A DNA stretch of 64,000 nt from Telopea speciosissima. Taxonomy: Eukaryota > Streptophyta > Magnoliopsida > Proteales > Proteaceae. A model generated the notes under the pieces. The model had not been told where the DNA came from. It did no database searches and saw only the letters and a list, made by a program, of their open reading frames with translations. The position numbers and the translations under genes were made by a program. The DNA lies in NCBI RefSeq assembly GCF_018873765.1, contig NC_057919.1, forward strand, positions 62,944,484-63,008,483. The letters run 5' to 3'. This document shows positions 1 through 12,397 of the stretch, in pieces. Position 1 is the first letter of the stretch, and the number at the start of each line of letters is the position of its first letter.

Positions 1-1341
1 GGTAGCTTTCCCTCCCTCAGTTAATGATGATTTATTAGTTGATGGCCAATGTAGACCAAGATATTGGTGTTTTTCACGTTTATTCCCTGTGTTAGTGGAT
101 TTCTCTCCTGTTGATGGCATTGCCGGAGGTGGAAGAGTAAACCTTGGCTAGTTTGTAGTTGTGCCTGGATTTTTTCCAGTTTTGTCTTTGTACTATATTT
201 TTTCTTCTTTCTTAATTCGAAGGTTCTTTTAGCAAAAAAAAGGACTGACCAAAGGCATAGGTGGGGCCTTGGTCATATCCCACTTCTTCTTTCCTCTCTC
301 TCTTAAGTTTCTTTTTTATTAACCTGCAACAAACATTTTTCTGAGAGATACCGAGATACTCTTCTGTTATTTTTGTTGCTGTTTGATCTTCACAAGATTG
401 GTTCATCGATTCTCCTAGGAAGCTGGTGGTTAACCCTGTGGCACCCTGGTTTGAAGTTGTGTGTCAGAAATTTTCGGACCTCAATATATCATAATCTGGC
501 CATCAACTTCATGCCATATTTTGTTATGTTACTACCCTTCATACGCCCTCCGCTTGATACTGATTTCAGCCCCATCCATTGGCTGCATATGGCTGTGACT
601 GTAAGTTGCTATTTCTTCCCCTAGTTTCTAATTCTGTGCAAGAGCCATTACTCTACCTCTAGCCATCAATTGTGGCTGATGTTTTGAAGTGTTAAAGAGT
701 ACCTTAAACTCTTCCTTCGACAGTAGCTTGGGCTTCATCAGTGGTTCCTTCAACTAATTACTAAATCTTTGAGTTGCTGAACTGTGGTAATGGGTTGATG
801 GATGAGTGTGATTTTTGTATATGATAAAATGATTATGGAATATTGCTTGCATCCACAGTTTCATGTTGTTTTGATAGTCGGATGAAGATTTATAACACTT
901 TTTCGAATTCTGGCTGCTAGTTTCTAATTTGGTGCTGTGTCAATAATATGAGATCCAACCATTGGATTATTAAACTGTTTTAGGGCATTGAAGTACTACT
1001 AGTTGTCCATCTGTGATATGATTTTGGGGATAATCGGAGTCCTAGATTGAGGAATTAATGGTGGTGTTTGCTTGCTGGTTTTGAGCCTTCTAATTCTGTC
1101 TATGGGTTGGAATCTGAAACCTCTTTAGGGATACCTTGATTCCATCACCACTATACTCCTTCAGTTCTAGACTTCTAGTTTGACCTTCTTTGTATCATCA
1201 AGGCATCTCTAGGGTGTACCACCGTTAAAGTAGGCATGCATATGATCCTCTAAGGATACCTGTGGTTAGTAAAATATTTTGTGGATCCTTATCCATGAAC
1301 TGTTGAGTATTATTAGCTGTAGACTGAGCTGGATGTCTTGT
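1..1341. other. Non-coding stretch, probably intron of the CCCH gene
   Basis: No exon with recognisable protein similarity is visible on either strand. The longest open stretch (373-624, +) has no splice context and no known motif. The DNA is T-rich on the plus strand, as plant introns commonly are. I infer, but cannot prove, that it belongs to the long intron ending at 24282. Confidence 0.4.
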
Positions 1342-2564
1342 CTAACCTTCAGGAGGTGCAAAACTTCTTTGGATAGGAGTAGTAATTTTATTTTCGACTA
1401 CAATCAGTCGGTCAACTGTTTGTTCAGCGGTCAATTGCTGTAACATCTCAACTATCCTATTATAATGATCGGGAGGCTGTTCTGGAGCTCTGATACCACT
1501 TAATGTGGTTCTGGTATGTATAACCAACCAAAACAGGATTGAAAACATAGACCAAATTTGCAGATTTAAGAGAAATTGCATTAAACAAAATGAACAACTT
1601 AGATGGCCAGATAATGCAGGTCGAGTTCTCCTCTAATGGCCCAGAAGGGCTGCTGAATTTCAACCTGATCCAAGGGTTGGAACTGCTGGAATGTTCAATT
1701 CCTAGTTTGAATAGGAGACCTCAAGTTTGACCAGTCAACTGATCTTTTTGATGATCTGGTTTTAGATTCAATACACCGGATAGTAGATCAATCTATGCTG
1801 TTGCTATGAAACTCAACAGATCAACAAATATCAGTTCTTGGATAACCTCCCAAAGTAGCAAGTATTGAATCCAATCTGGAATAGGAATATAGCATTCAAC
1901 TAGCAAAGTCAAAACTTGATTGTAGGAGAAAGTTAAAGAGCACTTACCGATGAAGATGTATCAAATCAGAATGTAGATCAGACCTGTAGATGACCTATTA
2001 TCAGAAATCCCACCAAGAGTAGGAAAGGTATAAAGAATTAAAGATGGTACTGCTGTTCTGCTGCAAGATATGATAGTACTACTGCTGTCCCTGGAATGGA
2101 GTTGATAAAAAGAGTAACAGAGATTAAAAGTGTTGCAACCTGGGCTTCCCACTGCAAGGTTTGATTGGTTTCACCACCAATCGTCACCTTGAATCACCAC
2201 ACCACAGCCAAGAAAACAAATTTCTGTAGAGCAAAAAATGTAGGCTGTAATTGCTGCCGTCTTTTATTTATAGCAGGAACTAAAGACAGTTTTAAGTAGG
2301 CTAAGATACCCCCTAGCAGTCCCCCTTAGGCCCTTACAAGCCATCTCATCTTTTAAAACTCTAAAAGAAAATAAGATGATGACTTAAATTAAGTGAACCA
2401 CCGGTTCAACCAGAACTGAACTTAAGCACTTAAAATAAAACAAAAGCAACTTTAACTAAAACAAAGTGAACCCAGGCCGCATTAAACCTGTTTAGATTAG
2501 AACTGGGCCATGTTAGGTCTGGATCTTCTTGGACATCCTACGCTGGTAAGTCTTCAGTTCTGCA
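1342..2564 (-). mobile_element. Truncated LTR retrotransposon: 5' LTR, primer-binding site and a stub of internal sequence
   Basis: Read on the minus strand, a long terminal repeat starts TGATGCAG at 2564 and ends ...ACCACA near 1505. It is followed after a few bases by TGGTATCAGAGC (about 1490-1502), the standard primer-binding site for plant initiator-Met tRNA. About 150 bases of internal sequence follow, open in one frame and encoding a piece (EMLQQLTAEQTVDRL) like the start of a gag protein. It then stops at about 1342 with no pol and no second LTR, so the element is a 5' remnant. Its TGATGCAG start recurs at 4728, 16079 and 61435. The outer boundary is approximate because no target duplication could be checked. 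Confidence 0.6.
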
Positions 2565-3031
2565 TCACCCTTTTTTGGGTAGAAAATCTAAAATGCCCTT
2601 TAGATGGGAATCATCGACTAATTCTTTGTCATGTGATGCAAGACTAGTATGGAAGATGGTAGCTTATGAACTGCCTTCAACATGTTGTTTGGAGGTTCCA
2701 TAATTGAGTATTGATTTGACTCTTGAAAGTGAGGGTCTAGGGATATAGTACAAGTGATAAAGCAAGTAGAAATGTGGTTAATACAACAAATTTTCCTAAA
2801 AGAGATGATTATATAGAACCACTAGTTTCTGTTGATGAAGGTTTGAAAGTTGGTGCTAGTTACATGGATATAAAATTTGTTGGGTACCCTTTATGTCGTG
2901 CATCTATGTTTGCAGCTTATTGGCTTTATCAGTTCCATTGCAATTTGTGAAAATCAAAAAATTAAAATGAATAATTACCAGCTGGATCTCAGTTTGGCTG
3001 TGCTGTCTCTGCTGACATTGGTAAATAAAAA

Positions 3032-3081
3032 AAAAATTGGACCATTTCTCAATTTGTGCGTGTCATCCTTGCGCAGGGGCC

Positions 3082-3113
<32 letters not shown>

Positions 3114-3133
3114 TCGGATGTCTCCGAAGAGAC
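3032..3133 (-). ncRNA. U6: U6 spliceosomal snRNA copy, probably a promoterless pseudogene
   Basis: The reverse complement matches plant U6 snRNA almost end to end: 5' hairpin, the ACAGAG box (complement of ctctgt at 3094-3099), the AGC-containing U4/U6 pairing region and the 3' oligo-T terminator (A-run at 3026-3036 on the plus strand). Differences from the usual plant sequence include paired changes in the 5' hairpin (GTCTC-TTCG-GAGAC instead of GTCCC-TTCG-GGGAC), which keep the stem, and one change near the 3' end. The 100 bases upstream (3134-3240, read backwards) show no upstream sequence element (RTCCCACATCG) and no well-placed TATA box. The RNA body is therefore sound, but expression is doubtful. 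Dispersed U6 copies are common in plants. Confidence 0.85.
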
Positions 3134-3438
3134 GGTGCCACATTATGTGTCTCCTTGGTGTGTGTTTTCTTTCTATTTGTAATTTCTTGTTAATTTTTTA
3201 GCTGTGATATCCACCCAGTTTTTTTGTGTAAGAGGAAACCCCTTTCTCATTTTTGCTCTGTACTTTCATCTAATATGGTAAAATTTGAAAAATGAATAAG
3301 AAAAATGAGAGAAGGGTGGGGGAGGGGGAGGGTGGCTACTAGGGATGAACTTAGCTCATTCAAAAGCATATAGCTATGTAAATTGGAAATTTTGTTTATA
3401 TCTATTCAAGTGGGGGTTTTCTGCATTAGATGGATGAC

Positions 3439-3680
3439 TTGGACAAGGTTTGCATACCAGTTCTCTGGATGGTTTCTTCAGTAGTTCAGGTGGCATTTAG
3501 TTTGGGGGGGGGGGGGGAGACTGATTTGCCTTTGTTTTAGTTTTTCTTTTACTATTTATGTTGTTTTTTACATTAAAATTTGGACAAGTTTTGCATACCA
3601 GTTCTCTGGATGGTTTCTTCAGTAGTTCAGGTGGCATTTAGCGGCTGGAGACTGATTTGCCTTTGTTTTTGTTTTTTCCA
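3439..3680. repeat. Local tandem duplication, period 141 bp
   Basis: The segment starting ttggacaag at 3439 recurs at 3580 with nearly identical sequence over about 90 bases (shared core ends at gcctttgttt). The first copy has a G-run of about 16 where the second has cggctgg. This is a simple duplication inside non-coding DNA. Confidence 0.8.
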
Positions 3681-4727
3681 TTAATTCTTTCTCATTGTTT
3701 TTCTGGAAGGTAGTTTTTTCCATTAATGATTGTCCACTCATTCACTGCTCTAATTTTGAAGACAAAACCATATTAGTGTCAGTAATAGCTGAGTTAATGA
3801 TGTTTTGTGAGAAAATTCTTGGTGGTGTCCAGTTATCTGGATTAAATATCATTCCATCCAAAAGGAAGGTGTTTGTGGTAGGTGTGGTGGGTGATATAGT
3901 GGAACTCAGAGACACCTTAGACTGAGGGAGAAAAAATGTTGGTGGCCTCTCTAAAATGTGCATACCTATTACCTATGTTTCTGAATATTTTCCGTAGGTT
4001 GAAAATGCTAAGCAGCACAATAGTACATGAATCCTAAGATTTCAGAGTGGTTGACGGACTCCATTGCCAGATGGTGTGATTATCTTACTCTGTCATATTG
4101 ATGGTGGCACATGGGAATGAGATCCCAGTATTAACTGCATATTGTTATGAAGTACTTTTACTTCCTCATCATAATCTAAAGCATCTATTCCTTTTAAGAG
4201 TGGTCTGTGGTGGGCAAATTTTATAGATGAGGAGGATAATCCAAAAAATTGGTAAAACAAAACCAAAAAATTGGTAAAGCCAAAATAGATCAATTTCGTT
4301 TGGCCAGAAAGAAAAAGCCAAAAATAGACTAGTATGCCAAATGTTTTTTCTTTTGGGTGAATGTACTAATCCCTTCTTCATTGAGGTTCTTGCAGACTTT
4401 CTTTGTACAAGGGGTAAGAAGTACACCTAAACATCTGCATGGATGGCAGGTCTAGTTATTTTATTTGTGACTGAAAATTAGGTGGAAAAATAGGTATTGC
4501 CGGAATTGATGACAGGGATCCTCTCTTCTCTCTCTCTAAAGTGCTCTTGGATGATGGGACCGTAGGACATAGCCCTTTTCTGTTATAGGGTGTTCCCCGG
4601 TTACCCCCCTCCCCCTTCCATTTTCTTTCTTGACAGATTCAGATGTAACACGATAGTTTCTTTTGGAGTTGTTATTTTATGGAATTGACTAGGCTGTGTG
4701 TGTTGTGCATGTGTATATGTTTATGTG

Positions 4728-6620
4728 TGATGCAGTTCAAAAGAACAAGAAGGCCAGCAGAAAACCAAGCCATCAAACTGGACCAAGAAGGGAGTAATAG
4801 TTTAATTTTGAGTGTCCAATGGTATATGGGCCAGAGGCTTAATATTTTTAGGTTTACGAATTTAATGGGCCAATTCTAATCCCAAATTTTAGGGATTTAA
4901 GTCCTATAGGAGATTAAGTAGTTGGTTTCTATTTTGTTAAGGTTCTAGAATAGTTTCTATTTTGAAGAAGACTTAAGTCGTAAGGGATTCTCTCTACATT
5001 ACATGGGGGGGGGGTTTCCTGTTGTGCTTATTTCATTGAAGTTATAAATAAAGAGGAGGGGATCCCCTAACGATTTGAGGAAAAAAAAGATTAGCCATGA
5101 AGCTTAAGTGAGTTTTGTGAGAGACAGAGCATGATTTTGTGGGATTCAGAATGCTCTACTATAGGATGCAATAGGGAAACCTTGGTGGGATACCAAGGTT
5201 GGAGTTCTTGGGATTCCTTCTCCACAGTTAGGTGAGATGTCCAACACATCCTTCCTTTTATCTTTTTCCTTCCTTCTTCTAGTTTATATTCCTATGCTCT
5301 CATCTTACTTTGTTCCTTAATTGCTATTTTCATTCCCCTACTTTCTATTTCTTCACTTTAGTTACTGTTTTCTGTTGTTTCTAATCGTAGATTTCTATTT
5401 TAGTCACTTTCTATTTCATAACCTCTTGATTTTTCCCAATCTAACCGTCGGATTCACTTCTAGTTTTGGCAACTCATTCTTCACACCTAAGCCTTGTGAA
5501 CAGAGTTGCAACCAGATCTGATCATTCTTTTACCAGGTTGCTGATATTGCTCTTTTGGAGGGTTATTGAGAGACCTGCTGTTCTAGACTTCTAGATCTTT
5601 GTAGGCTATTGGTTCCAGATTTGGGTAATTAGATAGCCATTATTGAAGTGCAGTGCTTGTGACAAGAGGAGAACAGCCCTTCATGGGTTTTGGTTCTTAA
5701 AACTGAACCAGTTCAGTAGTTGAGTAATTACACTTGGGCCAGTTGTATTTTCCCTGAATTTTGGGAGCTTCTCTTCATTCCAAGACAGGTTGCATAAAAT
5801 CCAGCATTGTGTGGGACACAGTCTGGTGGAGATTATGGTTTTCGGATCTGAGAATTATTTGGTTGCTATATTTTAGGATCTGATTCAGACGTGGGAGCTC
5901 TTTCTATTTTATTCAGTTACTTATTGTGAATAGAATGAACTCTCTTTATAAAGTCCATAGAAAAGCATCTAGATGGGGATGAGGTTACACCAGTGAGTTT
6001 TATCTATGAGGAGAGGAGGTTAGGAAGTTTCTATTTTAAGAGTTCTTAGTTTAGTAAACACTCCCTAGCTACGCGAGAGTCTCTTTTGTCTTTATTTTAT
6101 TTCTCTTTAGTTTTCTTTTAGTTTAAACCCTGTCTTTGCAGGGAAGAGTATAGGTAGCTTCTATTTTCATGCTTTTACTCTTCTATTTATGACATTGTCA
6201 GGCTAAGAGCCAAACACATTGAGTACTGAATCGATTGGCTTCCGCCTTGTTTTGGATCAGTGGTGAAGTTGTTCTTTGGACTGTGGTGATGTAGATCCAG
6301 CCCTGCTGTGGTGAATCAACAGATTGGGATTATGGGTATTGCCCTTCCCGCAGGCCTAGTGGTGTATCTAGGTCATATGCCTTTGATTTCTTTTTTATTA
6401 TTTAAAAAAAAAGTGTTAGATCTGGTCTTCTTACTGATTTGTCCCTATATGCGATCCTGTTATGATTGATCTCTCGTGAGCTTTACTGGTTCAGGATCAG
6501 TTCTCCATTAGTTTGTGTATGTGTTGTAAAGAGGATAGTGTTTAGATCTCCTAGTTGCTTCTTCGGTATGGCCTTACACTTTTTTATTCTGCACAATACT
6601 TCTCAACTACTGCAGAAATG
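4728..6620 (+). mobile_element. Probable LTR-like remnant of the TGATGCAG family (end uncertain)
   Basis: Plus-strand sequence from 4728 begins TGATGCAG, the same start as the LTRs at 2564 (-), 16079 (-) and 61435 (+). It has similar general texture: a TATA-like ataaataaag at about 5045-5055 and a 'gaaacc-ttggtggg-ataccaaggt' block resembling the 'gcgggaagcctgggtg' block of the others. I could not find a matching 3' end or a target duplication, so the extent is a guess. No coding capacity was seen. Confidence 0.3.
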
Positions 6621-6636
6621 AAATGAAGAGTTTAAC

Positions 6637-6801
6637 ATAAGGAGTGTCCCAGTGCACAAGGCTCCCACTACTGCAGGGTTTAGTAGAGGCAAATGTATGC
6701 AGCCTTACCCCGCTTCGTGGAGAGTCTGTTTCCATGTTTCAAATCTGCAACCTGATGGTGGCAATACCGCAACTTAATTGTTGTGCCAAGGCTTGCCCAT
6801 T
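6637..6801 (-). mobile_element. Au-like tRNA-derived SINE
   Basis: Read on the minus strand this has a degenerate tRNA-like head and an Au-SINE body (complement of gcagccttaccccgct and gagtctgtttccat), ending in the gtgggagcc-ttgtgcactggg-type tail. It is flanked by a perfect 16-bp target duplication, aaatgaagagtttaac, at 6621-6636 and 6802-6817. That duplication fixes its boundaries and shows a target-primed insertion. A second copy lies at 30477-30668. Confidence 0.85.
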
Positions 6802-6938
6802 AAATGAAGAGTTTAACGTGCCATTGCTAATTTAGGTGGATTTTTCATGGTTTACCATATAATGTTGTGCCCATGGCAGTGAAAATTTTCCAAAAAGTAA
6901 TGTATTTTCAGTATTATGATATTATTGATAGAGAAAAT

Positions 6939-7223
6939 TGTTAGAAGTCATGTAATAGAGGTAGTTTAGGAACTAGTTCTATTACTAGTTGCCTTATTAT
7001 GTAATTATGTTTTTCTTCTTTATTTCCCTTTTACCTCCCTAGGGAGGTGGATGTAATTCTCTATTAGTTATGATTGAATGAATATATGGTGTATGGAGAA
7101 GCCTCTCCAACACAATCGATTACAGCCTAATATTCTCTTCTCTCTTCTCTCTTCTCTTGCTATCTTCTTCCTCCTCCAACTTCTTTCTTCTCCCTTCTTA
7201 TTTCCTAAACCTAGAATCTAACT
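6939..7223 (+). repeat. 5' LTR of copia-1
   Basis: A 285-bp repeat beginning TGTTAGAAG and ending CTAACT, directly followed by the primer-binding site. It has 14 bp more than the 3' LTR, in a CT-rich tract (two extra 7-bp units). Confidence 0.95.
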
Positions 7224-7235
7224 TGGTATTAGAGC
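7224..7235 (+). promoter_or_regulatory. Primer-binding site of copia-1
   Basis: TGGTATTAGAGC lies directly against the 5' LTR. It differs by one base from TGGTATCAGAGC, the complement of the 3' end of plant initiator-Met tRNA, used to prime minus-strand DNA synthesis. Confidence 0.85.
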
Positions 7236-7980
7236 AGGCTCAAGGTTTGAGAGTCGTGTTCAGTCCCTGTTTTCATTCTTTCTCTTATCTTTGAAATCCT
7301 TTGTGTCTAAGGATTCCAAAGAGGAGATTTCTGTGTACAGATTTGCTTAAAGAATATGGAATAGGCTCATTCTAGCCTCTTTTGATGATTGAAGGATCTA
7401 CTTGAGACCTTTTGAAGCTTCTTTGGAGATTTGGATCTCCCACAGCTGTTGCTCCAAGTTCCGCCAGTCTCAGTTTCAGGTTGCAGCTGCTGCCACTCTC
7501 GGATTCCTTTTGTGTCTTGGTTTGGCCCATTTGTATCGCCCAAGGACACTTATGAGAGTGGATATGATCTCCCTTACTGATTGAATAAGCTATATGAGCA
7601 GTTTTGCTCCTTGTGTGGGATCCTCTGTTCTGCCCAGGTAAACCCAAGAGTGGTTACTTCTTTTTTCTTGCTTTGAGCTGCAGTTTGATGCACCCTTGGT
7701 TGAGGGATGTGTATACATAGCCTTTGTGAGGCTTTTTTACTTGTTTGAAGTTATTACTACACCTTGTAAGCCTTTGTGAGGCCTCTTCTTAGGGACTGCT
7801 TGCTGGACTGCTGTTGTCATGCACTAGAAGTGCTTGATTTAAGTCCTCTTAGAAATTTGCTGCTAGGATTGCTTCGGCAGTGTGCTATCCTAGGTTGCTT
7901 ATTGGACTTCTTGCTTGTTTGGGTTGAGTGTGTACTCCCTACTTGCCTTTTGGTGATCTTGTTTATTGTTGGTGTCCATC

Positions 7981-9014
7981 ATGAATGATTCGGATACATC
8001 TGTGCTTGGTACTGCTGATTCACAGCCACCCACTGTTGTCCCTCAGTTGGCTTATGAGAGTACTCATCAATAGATTTCTTTTGTGAAGCTTGATGGTACT
8101 GATTACCTAGATTGGTCACATTCTGTGAGACTTTCCCTTAGGAGTAAGGGAAAACTTGGATATATCACAGGTTCTATCAAGGCTCCCACAGCTGGTTCGC
8201 CTACTTTTGATAAATGGGAGACTGAAAATTCTACAGTTATGACATGGTTGATCTTCTCCATGAAGCCCGAGAACGGGAGAAGGTTTATAAGGAAGGAAAC
8301 TGCTAAAGCTATTTGGGATAGTGTCTCTGTGGCCTTTGACAAAGTAGGTGACACTGCCAAGGTCTATCAGCTCCATCAAAGAATTCACTCATTGAAACAG
8401 GGTGACAGCACTATTCTGAGTACTACAGTGCGTTCCTTAGTCTTGTGGAAGAGTATGATCACTACAGAGACCTTCATTTGACCAACCCAGAAGATGAAGC
8501 CAAGGTGTATCTAACTCTTGAAAAAGAGCATGTCTTCTCTTTGCTTGGTGGTCTGAACTCTGACTATGAGCCAGTTAGACTCCAGCTGTTAGGCCGGTCT
8601 CCCCTTCCTTCTCTTAGTAAAGTCTGTAGTTACTTACAGAGTGAAGAGACCAGGTGACTTACTATGGCACCACCACCAGCATCATCTGAGAGGTCAACCC
8701 TCAATCCTAGTTCTGTTCGTGACACCTGTGGAGGTGGTAGAGGCTCAGGGCCTAACCGTGAGGAAGCTAGTATTGTGGAGACAGTTGGTGCCAGTGGAGT
8801 TGGGCGAGACAGATTTAAATGTGATCATTGTGGACGCACTGGACACACCAAGGATAGGTGTTGGTCTCTCCATGGTCGTCCTCCTGGTATGCGCGGTCGT
8901 GGTGGCCGTAGAGGGGGAGCTCGAGCTCATTCCGCAGCGGCGACTGATGCTGATGCCCCACAGGATGACTCCACCTTTATGGATGCAGTGGTTCACAGGG
9001 TTGTGCACAGTTGA
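7981..9014 (+). pseudogene. copia-1 gag region (broken)
   Basis: The first ATG at 7981 opens a gag-like reading frame. It is stopped by TAG at 8071-8073, continues as a UBN2/copia-type gag domain (KLDGTDYLDWS at about 8090) and shifts frame near 8420-8450 (LRSLWKEYDHYRDL straddles the break). It stops again near 8655. The tail carries an intact CCHC zinc knuckle (CDHCGRTGHTKDRC, about 8818-8860), which in this family binds genomic RNA, and an arginine/glycine-rich stretch. Breaks were seen directly; no repaired protein was assembled. Confidence 0.85.
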
Positions 9015-12000
9015 GTACATCTTCTACATCTAGTATGGCTGGATCCTCATCATCCTCAGCTTTGCAGGTCTCCACCTCAGCTTCCACTGCTGCCCAGTCT
9101 TGGGTCATTGACTCGGGTGCCACGGACCACATGACTGGTACGTCTCATTATTATGATTCCTATACCATTTGCTCTGGTAAAGACAAGGTTAGGGTAGCTG
9201 ATGGCTCCCTTTCCTCCATATCTGGTAAGGGTAATATCCCTGTGACATCATCTATTTCCCTCTTTTCTGTTCTTCATGTCCCTAACCTTACAGTGAATCT
9301 TTTATCTGTGAGTCATTTGACTAAATCTCTCAACTGTTGTGTCACTTTTTTTCCTTCTCACTGTCTTTTTCAGGATTTGGTGACGAAGAGGATTATTGGT
9401 AGTGGACGTGAGGAGCAAGGCCTCTACTTTTTTTTATCCATTTTTGCCCACAGCTCATTCTTATATGTGTGGTCGAAATGATAGTAGTTCTGTGGATTCT
9501 GTTATGTTATGGCATTGCCGTCTTGGCCATCCATCTTTTGTAGTTATGAGGAAACAATTGCCTCACTTATTTTTCATCTATTGCCTCTTCTCATGTTTTT
9601 CAATGTGAACCATGCATGTTTGCCAAACATTGTCGGTCTTCATATCCTTATCATGGTAATAGAACTGTTGCTCCTTTTCATATTGTGCATACTGATGTTT
9701 GGGGTCCTTCCCCTACTACTTCTTTATTTGGCTTTCGTTACTTTGTGTCCTTTGTTGATGATTTTTCCCGTGCCACATGGACTGTACTTTTGAAGCATAA
9801 GAGTGATGTTTGTGATGCCTTTCAGAATTTTTACCAAATGATCCTTACTCAATTTGAGACCCGCATCAAAATTGTGCGATCTGATAAAGGGGGAGAGTAC
9901 ATGTTTGGTGGCCTTCAAACCTTCTTTCCTACTCATGGCATTATCCATCAATTAGCATGTGTTGACACGCCCCAACAGAATGGGGTTGCTGAGAGGAAAA
10001 ATCGCCATCTACTGGAGGTCACCCGTAGCCTATTGTTTGGCATGCATGTCCCCAAGACCTTCTGGTCCGCAACTCTTCTCACTGCCTCCTTTCTCATCAA
10101 TCGTATGCTTACCAAGCTTCTTAATTTCAAACCTCCTTTGGACATCTTATCTCCCAAGGCCTCTGCTTTTTCTCTTCCACCTAGAGTCTTTGGCTGTGTT
10201 TGTTATGTGCATGTTAACAAATCTGCTCGCACTAAACTTGACCCCAAAGCTTTAAAGTGTCTCTTCCTTGGGTACTCTTCTACTACCAAGGGGTACAAGT
10301 GTTATCATCCTTCTTCCCGCCGATGTATCATTTCCAAGGATGTTACCTTTCTTGAGTCTATCCCTTTCTTTGTCCCTTCTCAGCATCCTCTTTAGGGGGA
10401 GAATTGTGGGAGTAAACAGGCTACTGATGATTTCTTTCTTTCTCCTCTACCTACATCCCCTTTTATACTTGACATTGGGAAACATAGGACTGTAGATGTG
10501 GTTGAGGTTGATGATCAACCAGGAGGGAATACAGATTTGGTTGTTGAAAGTGGTTCTGGTAAAGAGAAGGTAGAGAAGGATTACCACCTTACATACAAAA
10601 AAGGTGAAAGCTTGCATAATATAAGAAAGATGATCTACCAAGAGTCCTCTTCAGATCCAGATCCAGATCCACATCCTGAGATTCATCCTCTTTAATCAGG
10701 TGACATTTCTTCTCCTCCATCTGATTTGGACCTTCCTATTGCTATTAGGAAAGGGAAAAGAACTTGTACTAATCCTATATCCCAGTTTGTTTCCTATGAT
10801 GCAATTTCTCCTACAAGCCTTGCCTTTATTACTGCTCTCTCTACTGCTTCCATTCCTAAGAATGTCATTGATGCTATGTCTGACCCAAAGTGGAGACAAG
10901 CCATGTCTGAGGAGATGATGGCACTTGAGAAGAATGGTACTTGGCAACTTGTTGACCTCCCCAAGGGACGTGTCCCAGTTGGATGCAAATGGGTCTATAC
11001 AATCAAGTATAAATCTGATGGCAGTATTGAGAGATACAAAGCAAGGTTGGTGGCCAAGGGGTACAGTCAAGTCTATGGAATTGACTACCAGGAGACATTT
11101 GCCCCTGTGGCTAAGCATAACTCGATAAGAGTTCTTTTATCCTTGCCTGCCAATAAAGATTGACCTTTATATCAGTAGGATGTGAAGAATGCCTTCCTTC
11201 ATGGTGACTTGGAAGAGGAAGTGTACATGCACACTCCACCAGGCTTCAAGATGCCTTCAGCTGAAGGGAAAGTGTGCCTCCTTAAGAAAGCCTTATATGG
11301 TATCAAACAGTCACCAAAGGCATGGATTGAGCGCTTCCGACAGGCTATTCTGAAGAATGGATACTCCCAGAGCCAAGCTGATCATATTCTCTTTACCAAG
11401 TGGAGTAATGGTACTATCACAACCCTCATTGTCTATGTTGATGATATCGTGGTCATAGGAAATGATACAGCTGAGATAGGTAGATTGAAGAGCTACTTGG
11501 CACAACAATTTGAGATCAAAGATCTGGGTCCCTTGAAGTACTTCTTAGGAATAGAAGTATCAAGGACCAAGAAAGGAATCAACATATGTCAGAGGAGGTT
11601 TATTTTTGACCTGTTGACAGAGACAGGGATGTTAGGCTGCAAACCAGCAAACTCTCTTATTGAGCAGAATCACAAACTAGGAGAGGACTGTGGTCCTTCT
11701 CTTGTTGATGCGGGAAAGTATCAAAGGCTAGTGGGGAAGCTTATCTATCTCTCTATGACTCGGCCAGATATCTCTTATGCAGTGGGAGTTGTCAGCCAAT
11801 TCATGCATGCTCCCAAGAGTGGCCATTTGGATGCTGTGTATCGCATTCTGAGGTATTTGAAGTCCTCTACAGGGAAAGGACTGTTGTATGCAAGGCACAA
11901 CCACTTGAGAGTGGAAGGTTTCACAGATGCCGATTGGGCTGGTTCCATTACAGACAGGAGATCTACCTCCGGCTATTGTACCTTTGTGGGAGGTAACTTA

Positions 12001-12390
12001 GTCACATGGAGGAGTAAGAAACAGCATGTTGTGGCCAGATCTAGTGCTGAGGCAGAATTTAGAGCTATGGCACATGGAGTGTGTGAGCTCATCTGGCTGA
12101 AAAGACTGGTTTAGGAACTGGGATTTGACACTGAAGGACCCATGAGACTGTACTGTGACAACAAGGCTGCCATCAGTAGCGCTCACAACCCCGTTCAACA
12201 TGACCGGACTAAGCACATTGAGGTTGATAGGCATTTCATTAAGGAGAAGATAGACTCTGGCTGTATTTGTACTCCTTTTGTGAAGACTGGTGATCAGCTG
12301 GCAGATATCTTCACCAAAGCTCTTGGCTCTCCTCAGTTTAGCTCTTTCCTAAGCAAGCTGGGAATGCATGATATATATTCTCCAGCTTGA
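9011..12390 (+). pseudogene. copia-1 pol region: protease, integrase, reverse transcriptase, RNase H (broken)
   Basis: In order: retroviral-type aspartic protease motif DSGATDHM (about 9110); the GAG-pre-integrase LWHCRLGHP (about 9510); integrase core with its acidic residues in HTDVWGP (about 9690), RSDKGGEY (about 9880) and NGVAERKN (about 9980); reverse transcriptase with KARLVAKGY (about 11038) and catalytic YVDD (about 11435); copia RNase H with DADWAG (about 11928) and a C-terminal HDRTKHIEVDRHF block. Protease to integrase is spread over three frames. Further stops are at 11161-11163 (TGA), 11176-11178 (TAG) and 12112-12114 (TAG). The catalytic motifs are individually intact, so decay is recent, but no continuous polyprotein is possible. 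Confidence 0.9.
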
Positions 12391-12396
12391 GGGGGA
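12386..12396 (+). promoter_or_regulatory. Polypurine tract of copia-1
   Basis: The purine-rich run gaggggga ends just before the 3' LTR. In LTR retrotransposons this primes plus-strand synthesis. Confidence 0.7.
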
Positions 12397-12397
12397 G

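Noticed and set aside
373..624. 83-codon plus-strand ORF with hydrophobic stretches
   Set aside because: Begins and ends without gene context in T-rich DNA. Hydrophobicity follows from T-richness.
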